A program made the position numbers and the translations under genes. The notes under the pieces are model-generated. The model ran no database searches, was not told where the DNA came from, and worked only from the letters and a program-made list of their open reading frames with translations. A DNA stretch of 64,000 nucleotides from Tetrapyrgos nigripes (taxonomy: Eukaryota; Basidiomycota; Agaricomycetes; Agaricales; Campanellaceae), in NCBI GenBank assembly GCA_013368315.1, contig JAACJM010000088.1:1-64000 (forward strand), read 5' to 3'. This document shows, one piece after another, positions 55,523 to 64,000 of this stretch (position 1 is its first letter; the number at the start of each line of letters is the position of its first letter).

Positions 55523-58500
55523 TCAACTTGTATAAAATTGAAGTCCTAGCTGTGATCTAAACTTCTCGAATTTTAGCTTGCCAAGGTTCTTTGTAAACAT
55601 ATCAGCAGGGTTATCACTTCCCTCTATGAATTTTATTGTGACGTTTTCGTTTGCGACATGTTCACAGATAAAGTGATACTTGACCGCAATGTGTTTTGAA
55701 CATCATTCTGTAACAGGATTGGATGCGATGAAGATAGATCCTTGATTGTCCCCGTAGATGTCTATTGCTTTCATCTCGATGTTAAGTTCTTCTAAAAGAG
55801 CTTTTATCCAGATGACTTGGCGACTACAATCACTAAGAGCCATATACTCAGCTTCGGTAGAGCTTAACGCAGTTGTGGTTTGAGCTCTAGAGGCCCAGTA
55901 GAAAGTACCACAGGCTAACGTTAGGAAGAAGCCAGTATGTGATCGATGATCGTTTGGATCTGATGCCCAATCAGAGTCTGTGTATGCAGCAAGACCAGTT
56001 CCTAATGGGTCTGATTCAGTGATCTTTTTCTTGGATCCGTTGTACACTAATGCATAGTGTCGAGTACCGAGAAGGTAATGGCAAATCCAGAGAGCTTTGG
56101 TTAGATGATCATCTGAAGGGTTTGCAGCGTGCTGTGCCATTTTGGTAACGGCGAAGGCTATGTCAGGACGAGTTCCTAACATTATGTAAAGAAGGGACCC
56201 GATGACAGTTTGATATTTCTGTCGAAGGACTGGGTTGACTGGAGCTTTGTTTTTTATAGGATAGTATCCTGCAGGTAATGGAGTAGCAGAAGCTTTCGCG
56301 TTTTGCATACCACATCGTTCTAGTACCTTCTCAAGGTAGGCGCATTGATCAAGATAGATTTTGCTGCCTTTCCTGACGATGTTCATCCTAAGAAATTCTT
56401 TAGCATCGCCAAGATCCCTGCATTCCCATTTCTTCATAAATTTTGCCTTTAGTTTGAGCACTAGCTGTTTGTCTGCTCCACAGAATAGAGCATCATCAAC
56501 GTAGACTACGGCAATGACAATGTAACCGTTTTGATTGTATACGAAGATTCCAGCATCAGAGTTGATTCGCTTGAAACCAAGTTCTGCCATGGACTTGTCG
56601 AGACCTTTCCACCAAGCAAGACCAGCTTGCTTAAGTCCATATAGAGCACGAAGTAGCCGAATGACTTTGCGTTCTTTTCCAGGTTCTATAAAACCTTCTG
56701 GTTGTTCCATATAGATCTCTTCTTTGAGTATGCCATAAAGATAGGCACTACGAACATCGACACCTGAGATGTGCCAATTATTGAGGGCTGCCAATGCAAA
56801 GACTAGGTGCACTGTCTCGAAGCGAACAACTGGAGAGAAGACTTGATCAAAGTCTAGACCTTCAATCTGTGAGAAACCTTTAGCGACGAGTCTCGCCTTC
56901 TTTCGACCATCAGTTTTGATGTCAAAGACCCATCGGTTTTTTATGACTTTCCTATTCTCAGGACGATCTACGAGTTGGAAAGTTCTGCGCCTGCGAAGTA
57001 CCTCTAGTTCTTCACAGCAAGCGATTCTCCATTCCTCTTGCTCTCTATCTGGTAAGAGCAATATTTCTCGGAGTGTCCATTCGCAGGGAGATTTAGAGTC
57101 AATTGCATTGTTAAGCAAGAGATTTATCATCTGTACTCCCCCTTCCCGGCATAGTTGTGCTGATCTTCTAAAAGATCGTTGTTTCCATCTGTATTAGATG
57201 CAGAATTCTCATCGTCTGATGTGGACGAATGTGGCCTGAGACCTTCATCAGCGTCTCCTGAGTCACTTTGTATTGCGGAACTAGGACCGGGATCCTGTGG
57301 TTCTGCGGCTGCAGTCCCGTGTGGCTGGTTTAGCTGTTGCCATGCCTCACGTTCTCTTGCGGCTCTATCAGTGTCACGATTATCAGCTGTGACCTGTTTA
57401 TCTGCATCGCGTGCATGCACGCCAGGGGGCCGAGTGCTCCCCTGTCTCCAGGCTTGATTAGAGTCTGGTACAAATGTTTTCAGTGCTTTCCTGTCACGTT
57501 GAGTTTGTCTAGGTGCAGGAGGCGAATTCGGTGATTGCCTTGGTCGTCTCGGAGGTGTCTGTGGAAGCTGAGGTGGTGTATCAGGTTCAGATTCAGATCT
57601 CGGAGGCGGCGTTTCCAGTGGCGATCTCCGTGGACTCTGTCTGTCAGCATCGTCATGCCAAACATCAGGTCTCCTTTTGGAAGGTGCGTTGGTTGGTATG
57701 TAAAAATGCTCGTCTTCATCTTTGCCGAACATTTGAGGAGTATCCTCATTAGGATCGTTTGGAACGTCTTTCGACGTTATAGGAAGTCGTTTAGAGTTTG
57801 TTGTGCTTTTGTCACATCGAGGAAACAAAGTTTCGTCGAATACTGCTTGTGGTGCAGTGAATAATGCATTGTTCTTTCTCATGAATAGATCACCATGTCC
57901 GCCTGTGGCAGGACCAAGATAGGTCATAAGTTCTGTTTTGGAAGCGAGTTTGTTCTTTCGAATTTTCGCTGGAACGTAGACATACGCTCCACAGCCAAGT
58001 ACACGTAAGTTATCCATACGAGGCTTCTTCTTTTCAAGAACTTCATATGGTGTTATCCAGTCATGTCGCCGCATTGGTGTGCGCGTATACAAATATACTG
58101 CATGTGTAACACAAAATTCCCACCAGCTGTCAGGAAGACACGTGTGTTTGCGCATCGCTTCAGCTTTATCCATTATTGTGCGCATGAGGCGCTCAGCACG
58201 ACCATTTTGTTGGGGGGTGTATGGTGTGCTTTGTAGGATCTTGATGCCTTTGTCTTTCAACATTTCGATGAAGGCACCTTTAATATATTCTCCACCTGCA
58301 TCGGACATCCATTGTTCGACTTTAGACTTGTATTGATTCTCAACCATGGCGAGCCATTGGCGAGTTACATGAACTGGCATTTTCTTGTTGTTCAACAGAA
58401 AAGCCCATGTGTTAGATGTAAAGTCGTCCAAAAAGATTATCATATAATTGAATTTGTGATATGATTCAGTGGGGAATTCTTTGAGATCGGAATGGATTAA

Positions 58501-61372
58501 TTCAAAGGGATGCAACGCCCGTCTTTCTGATGGTGGGTAAACTCATTGTGGTGTTTTTCCTTCGAGACATCCATGGCAAATAGGTGGTTGTAATGGAATA
58601 TTGAATTCAGGCCAGCCTGTCGGTATGTGTTCGAAGATGTTTGAGAACATCACGAGAAGGGTGACCAGCGTGTTGATGCGCTAAGTCGAAGTTGATTTCA
58701 TAAATCATAGCGTCTGCCAAGGAGGCGACGTCAGTTTTGGTATGAGGAAGATAGTAAATAGTATCTTCCAGTAATCGTTTGGTAAATGTCAACCAGCGAC
58801 GATGTATTGCATTTCCATCTACATCTGTCATTTTGTCATGCTTCATGAGCATGATCATTTTGTCTGATCCATGGACTGTCACTCTGTCTGACTGTAGGAA
58901 TGTACCAAGTGACAGTAATCGTTGATTGAGATCGGCAACATAGTAAACAGGGGCAACTTTGAGGTAACAAGATCCCTGTTGTATGATGACGGTACCAGCG
59001 GTATTGGTTTTGGTAACTCCATTTGCAGTTTGAATGGAGATTGGATCTACTTTATGTGACTCAACAAAGTCGGTTAAGTCAAAAGTATAATGAGCAGATG
59101 CTCCAGAGTCAAGTAACCAGGCGTTGTCATAATGTTTCTGGTTGATGAGAGTATTCTTTCCCTTGCAATTCACACAAGATGAATAATAAGTCCCACAGGG
59201 ACATAATATATTGGGTACATTATAAATAGAGGGGCTAATAGAGCCCAGAGGAGCGGTATGTATAAACATGTTACAAGCATGTGATAATAATAATTCACAT
59301 GCAACCGGGCTCATCATCTGCACTGTATGGGATGTGTCAGATACTCTATTCACAATGGAAGAGAAAGAGGGTGCAGCATACCTGTAGTACCCGCCATCAT
59401 TCCAACCCTCAGAAATAATCTCCTCCTTGGAGTCAGACCCGAGGGAGATAACGTCCATGTCCGGAGAATCGGACAGAGGTTCGAGGTCCGGCATTGAATC
59501 GGCATCCCCGTTGACATCCGAGTTGGAAGCACTGCGGGACGTGGAGATTTCCTCGAATAAGGGAGTCACCGACTGCGCTTGACTCCACCCCGATGAATTG
59601 GAGGCGCTCATTTGGTCGAGGTCCCCATCGATTTCCTCGAGGCCCTCGTTGTACTCCCTGTTGAATTCCCCCAAATACCACCTTTGGGTCATCTCGTCGT
59701 TGACCATTTGAAGACGCTCGGCGAGCGTTTTGTGGTTGGGGTCAACGTTCTCCTTGTCGGAATCCCCCATGTCGACGAGACCAGCTTCCCACATTCTGAG
59801 GCGCTTGGTGGACTCCTCCTTTTCCTTCTCGAACTCCTCCGAGTTCATGCTCCCCACGTTGGAAATGAGGCTGTCTGACAGCCTGTCGTCCTCCTCGGCC
59901 ATTTCAGTGTCGTCGTCCGTTCCCACGCACTTGTTGTGTTTCCACCCAAAGTTGTTCCATGCCTCCTCTTGCTGTGGAGTACCCCAGTTGGTGGCACCCC
60001 AACTGTTGGAAGCAGGTTTGCCATTGTGGACAGCAAACCAATGGTCATCATCGTGAGCAGGGTTTGAGTCGGTATGATAGAAAGTATGAGGATAGGGGGC
60101 AACAAGGTTTTGCCAATAGTATCGTTCCATGAAAGAACAACCATCGGTGATGATAGAAGGACGAGGAGGAGAGGTAGAGGTAGAGGCTTCGGAATGAGAC
60201 ATGTGTGCTAGTTCAAGGTCTTTGAGGAGCTCACCAGTTGGCTTAATCCCATTGTTACGAGCAGTTTTAAAGGCGTTCTGGACAGATGAGAAAAATCCAT
60301 CAAAAGGCTTTACCAACTCGCTAAAGAAGGGTTTACGCACATCTTTGGTAGAGGGCTCTGTGACCGTGATGGTCGGAGTTTCCTTGAGGAATTTTGCCGC
60401 ATGTATGACAAGTGAGTGTCCTAACTTAATAGGACCCATACTCTGGGCTTGTTGCTTCTGGCGTGTCTGTTCACTGGCGCGTTTTCCATGGCCTCGCCAG
60501 TTGCCACGTCCTCGGCCTTTGCCTCTCCAAGCGCTGCTGCCGCCTTTATGGCACTGCTGCTGCTGTTCCTCGAAGACAGGAGGTTTGCCTTTGTGTTTGA
60601 TCGCCGTGATTTTGGTGGCGTTGGCGGATTGAGGTTTCTTTCCGCCATGAGCCTCCCAGGTGTTAACGACATGAGTTCGAAGATTATCAAGTGTCTCATG
60701 TTCAAAATCGTCAACATCATCCTGAGTGATTTTGGCAATGATGTAGGCATAGATATCAGGAGGGAGTTTGTTGATAACGATCATGTATTGGAGATACATG
60801 GGGATCTAGGTGTTGTCGCCTGCATTAGTGATGCGAGTTAGGTACATTTTGATGAGATCAATTGCAGCACCAGGATGAGTGTTATGTGGGATCTCAACAT
60901 TCATAGCCCATTTGAAGTTCTGAAAGATTTCAGCAGCTCCAGGCCTACCATAGAGACTTTTGAGTGTGTCCCACATAACCCTAGCAGTGGTGATATTTTC
61001 GATTTTGGCACCAATAGCTTGGGCAACACGGAGTTTGATGACACCCATAGCTTTGTCGTTATCCTTTTCCCAATCAGCAACACTACTGCTAGCAGCAGCA
61101 ATGAAGTGAGGGGAAGTAGCTCCACTACCAGCGTCAGATTCTTCTTCAGTGGCAGCAGCGGTTGTGCCACCAGTGGTTCCAGCGGGAGCTGCTGGAGGAG
61201 CTGGTACGGGAGATGTGGAGCCGACAATCTGGATTTCTCCAGGTCGGAGGGTATTGAGGACATATGTGATGCTCTGAGATTGGAGCCAGGATTTGGACTT
61301 GCTGGCCCAAACGGTATAGTTTGCTCCAGTGAGTTCTGGAACGGTGGACATGAAGCTTGATCCAGAAGACAT
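55523..61372 (-). pseudogene. copia Gag-Pol polyprotein, several lesions
   Basis: From the ATG at 61372: a Gag with a UBN2-like region (ELTGANYTVWASKSKSWLQS, LKSLYGRPGAAEIFQNFKWA); a basic RGKGRGRGNWRGHGKR box; a long acidic, Trp/Asn-rich spacer; CPCGTYYSSCVNCKGK; the protease NAWLLDSGASAHYTF; a GAG-pre-integrase HQHAGHPSRDVL; integrase (FELIHSDLKEF, FLDDFTSNTWAFL, SDAGGEYIKGAF, STPYTPQQNGRAERL); reverse transcriptase (VDVRSAYLYGILKEEIYMEQ, IAVVYVDDALFC); and RNase H (AYTDSDWASDPNDHRSHTGF, LSSTEAEYMAL). Lesions: in-frame TAG at 60806-60808, a frame change near 58605, TGA at 58543-58545, a frame change near 57127 and TGA at 55703-55705. The two TGA codons fit CGA changes. Retrotransposition is therefore unlikely without a helper. 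Confidence 0.9.
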
Positions 61373-61684
61373 TTCAAATGTGATCTGAGGATGTAATCAA
61401 TCTGTCAGCATAACATCCTATATGCAAGATAAGTAGCAGCGTTAAGGACACACCATGAAATAAATGAAAAGCTGCGGCTAGCGCGCTTATGACAGTGATT
61501 ATCCCTGGTGTGCATTATACCAGCCTGCAGCCATAAAGGCGCTACTGAGCACATACAGCTGCCATTAAGGCGCATGTAAAGAACTTCTGCCACAGAGGGC
61601 GATGTTCAAGCAGCCACAGGGGCGCTACCAGGTATTACGCAGTCTAGGATGGCTGCCAGTGATGGCATGATGTCCAGGGCTTGC

Positions 61685-61697
61685 AGGGCCCATAACC
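61685..61697 (-). promoter_or_regulatory. Primer-binding site, half-tRNA(iMet) type
   Basis: On the element's strand the sequence just inside the 5' LTR is complementary to GGGCCCATAACC. That is the anticodon-loop sequence of initiator tRNA-Met (anticodon CAU), not its 3' end. This is the arrangement known for Drosophila copia, primed by an internal fragment of tRNA(iMet). Confidence 0.6.
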
Positions 61698-61961
61698 TGT
61701 TGAGCAGGCTATGTTCTATATACGTAGCGGCAACTGCATACTTACCTGAGGATGTAAAAGTGCTTGTTAGAGCGATTTGTTAGAGGTTAAGAGCGATGAG
61801 TAGCAAGGGAAATCCTTGTTCTTGTAGGGCAATCTACGAGCCCTTATATACTGTTCTAGATAGTACATGTGTAATGTACAGTAAGCATAACTAACTAGAT
61901 TACTATCTAATCTATATCTAATCTAGTGTTGATGGCTGCTTACTAATTCGCCAATTCAACA
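61698..61961 (-). repeat. 5' LTR of copia element (right)
   Basis: 264 bp, same termini as the left LTR. It would carry the active promoter, because transcription runs on the minus strand. Confidence 0.93.
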
Positions 61962-61969
61962 GCAGCATC

Positions 61970-62180
61970 AACGTGCAGAGTAAAGGAACGAAGAACATAT
62001 ATTGTCATGGGCACTACATAACACTTGCCAATGCACAGACATAGCACTCGTCAGTGCACAGACATAACACTCGCTGACACACAGACCTAACACTCACCAG
62101 TGCACAGCAGACATAACACTCACCGACACAGACATAACACTTGCCAGCCCACAGACAACACTCACTGACACACAGACACA
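61970..62180 (+). repeat. Tandem repeat, about 22-24 bp unit
   Basis: ACAGACATAACACTCGCC(A)-type units with CAGTGC or GACAC variation repeat about seven times between 62030 and 62175. Noncoding. Confidence 0.75.
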
Positions 62181-62867
62181 AGGAACCCCAAATGAGGACT
62201 AGGAATAGGCTTGTACAGAAATGCCTAGTAGGTAAAGGAACAGGACATCAGGAGTAAGAAACAACAATACCCACTGAGAATACTACCTGGGAAACGATGC
62301 AGCATGTCAGCAGGAACCAACAATGGCCACTGAGAACAGGGCAACAAATGCTGGTCGCCATTAGTGGGACAGCAGTATACATATACCTAGCACTAAATAG
62401 AACTGCATCAACACTGAGAAATGACAACATTTGCTGAAGGAACACATACCTCTGAAAGGAATCAGCCCTGCAAGACAGTGTCAGTAGGCAAGGGAACAGA
62501 GAAAAGTATAGTAGACACACCATTACCACTCATATCACATCACACCAACACCAGAAACATGATCCCCACTGCAACATTGCTCTCACAACTGCAATTCCAA
62601 CCCACAACCCGCTTATGTGACAAGGAGAGGAGAGCCTGAATAGAGGATGAGGTGCCATGACATGGGAAACAATGACTGCTTGCATGGAGTTGACAGTCAC
62701 AAGCAGTCACAAGGAGATACATTGAAAAGATAGCGAGCATACCACTACTGCCCAGCTAGTGACAGGCTGGGAAGCACAGGTAGTACAGTAGGTAGTGGTT
62801 GGAAAGAAACAAAAGGGACGTGTCAGCCCCCTGGCGCAAACCCAACCAAGCATGTGACCTGGGTAAC
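62181..62867. other. Repeat-derived spacer, nothing recognised
   Basis: No coding frame of known family. Short CA-rich and GAGAACAG stretches only. Confidence 0.35.
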
Positions 62868-63304
62868 TGTCATAGGCCATGCACAGATCAGTCATCCCCT
62901 ATCTATTATTTTTCTGGACATTCTCCTCTTCAAACACATGTTCAACACATGTGCTTCCTCATGTACTCATGAGTCATATTGACTATTATCTTTTCTGACT
63001 CATTTCTTTATTATGACTCATTCCTCTATTATGACTCATTTCTCTATTGTGACTCATTACAACTCATATGTAGGATATATAAACTGCCTTAGTCCTGATA
63101 TTTTTCAACCCCTTGTCTGCAAGTACTTACCTATCAATGGTATTTCTCTGATTGTTTACTACCTTTTGCACTGATTATACTTTCATCTCCCAGAGTATTG
63201 TTTGATATTCACGACTGCCTAGCGGTTTCATGCTCGAGGGACCGCGTTTAGAAGACTACATCGAGCTCATACATTGTTCCCGCTTACGTCTGGTGCTTAC
63301 AACA
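62868..63304 (+). mobile_element. Possible LTR of a second retrotransposon
   Basis: TGTCATAGGCC at 62868 to GGTGCTTACAACA at 63304 has TG...CA ends, a TATA-like GATATATAAACTG near 63072 and, just beyond, TGGTCTCTGAC, which resembles a primer-binding site. An 18-bp tandem unit (TATGACTCATTCCTCTAT-like, three to four copies) lies at 62985-63065. The matching second LTR would be outside the window. Suggestive only. Confidence 0.3.
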
Positions 63305-63489
63305 TGGTCTCTGACAGTAACCGGCAGCTCATCCGTGGACCATAACTGATTGCGCGTGATGACGAACCAGTTCCTCTGATCATTGCTGATCAAAGCCACT
63401 GATACACTAGCCCCTTGTGGTAAGAACACCTAAATCACTGGAGATAAGTCCTGTATTTATTGTTTTTCTGACCTCCTCTCAAGTCAAAA

Positions 63490-63630
63490 AAAATATTAGT
63501 GTGGACCTGGGCCGACCCTGGCCTGGCCCTGCTGGCCAAGGTCCACCCAGTCCAGGCCAGTGGCTGTGTAGGGTCAAGGGTCAGAAAATTTGCCTTGGGC
63601 CAGGCCCAACCCAGACCACGGCAAAACTGA
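63490..63630 (+). repeat. GC-rich CTGGCC/GGTCCAC repeat block
   Basis: Dense direct and inverted CCTGGCC, GGTCCACCC and GGGTCAAGGGTCAG motifs. A related block lies at 48220-48330 (GGTCCACCCTGGACTGACCC, GGTCAAGGGTCAGG). Confidence 0.45.
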
Positions 63631-64000
63631 TTGCGAGTACTTCACAGAGTCTCACGTTTTCACTTCCTATCCTCCATCTTGGTTCATACATCTCGTCAAG
63701 ATTGGACCCTCCTTACTAGCAGTTTATGATCCGATCGCAAATTGGTGAAACTGCTAGTCTCCTAACATCTGTCTCTCACATCCACTCCAAACATCCCTCT
63801 TACATCCTTCACATGCTTCATATTTCTCATATTCCTTTCTTTCACTTTATATAAGTATTCCCTATGCTTGTCCATCGTGGACAAAATTAAACCCCGAAAC
63901 TTTCCCCATATCTCCCCCTTCTTTGGTTATTTTAGGTCCACCGATGACTTTCAGCCTATGGCCCGCTTCTAATTTCGGAGGAGGAGAAACTCGCAACACT
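63631..64000. other. Window end, nothing recognised
   Basis: No gene or repeat recognised up to the window edge. Confidence 0.4.

Larger units (their letters stand above)
55139..61961 (-). mobile_element. Ty1/copia LTR retrotransposon
   Basis: Two LTRs (55139-55423 and 61698-61961) with TGTTGA...TCAACA ends flank a minus-strand gag-pol region. GCAGC directly repeats outside both ends (55134-55138 and 61962-61966), a 5-bp target duplication. The order protease, integrase, reverse transcriptase, RNase H places it in Ty1/copia. A purine tract and a primer-binding site lie in the right places for minus-strand orientation. The LTRs differ by a few substitutions and a 20-bp indel, so the insertion is fairly young, yet its genes are broken. 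It still contains many CG dinucleotides, unlike the decayed DNA to its left. Confidence 0.95.

Noticed and set aside
55900..57130. Plus-strand frames across the copia element (for example 56916-57197, 59612-59878) as host genes
   Set aside because: They are antisense shadows of gag-pol.

Overview
The window is fungal and most likely from a basidiomycete of the Agaricomycetes. Genes are split by many short GT-AG introns (about 45-140 nt). HET-domain, CENP-V/GFA, class-3 lipase and Kex2-processed repeat genes are present. Fungal hAT and Ty1/copia elements and a GEN1-like nuclease / tyrosine recombinase pair also occur. No bacterial features, tRNA genes or CRISPR were seen.

Layout. 1-2.7 kb holds two related Kex2-processed repeat protein genes with 16-residue repeats (core VPHEYGPDAVEALS or VPHVYGPDAVEALD). 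3.0-10.0 kb is a housekeeping island: a charged nuclear-type hypothetical protein (6.3-8.6 kb, minus), the 25-residue ribosomal protein eL41 (8.74 kb, plus) and an HNH-like fragment. A decayed copy of the hypothetical gene's 3' half lies at 3.0-3.95 kb, and a 300-bp inverted repeat brackets the island. A long-armed foldback transposon sits at 5.0 kb. 10-12.2 kb has only degenerate coding traces. 12.36-13.99 kb is a secreted class-3 lipase.

14.5-41.1 kb is a duplicated accessory region. The unit is HET gene (minus) / dispersed repeat / GFA gene (minus) / shared promoter / lipase (plus), present once at 24.9-33.1 kb and again at 34.6-41.1 kb. In both units the lipase looks intact while the HET and GFA genes are broken. 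An inverted, truncated copy of the lipase promoter lies at 14.7-15.8 kb. Beside it is a complete hAT transposon (15863-20280) with perfect 8-bp target duplications and an apparently intact multi-exon transposase. GDP-mannose 4,6-dehydratase (20.6-23.3 kb, with a 1.3-kb purine-rich intron) and an intact GFA gene (23.5-24.0 kb) lie between the hAT and the first HET gene.

41.1-64 kb is repeat-rich. After a second foldback element (43121-43821) comes about 11 kb of CpG-poor decayed DNA. It ends with two same-strand pseudogenes: a GEN1/XPG-like PIN nuclease (50.3-52.2 kb) and a tyrosine-recombinase-like DNA breaking-rejoining enzyme (52.5-54.8 kb). A Ty1/copia retrotransposon (55139-61961, minus) with near-identical LTRs, a 5-bp duplication and a half-tRNA(iMet) primer site was inserted beside them. 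The remainder holds short tandem repeats and a possible LTR.

A recurring theme is decay by C-to-T change at CpG: many nonsense codons are TGA where CGA is expected. The most promising candidates for an undescribed system are the paired GEN1-like nuclease and tyrosine recombinase, and the pair of Kex2-processed repeat precursors. All exon borders were worked out by eye from reading frame, splice consensus and paralog comparison.
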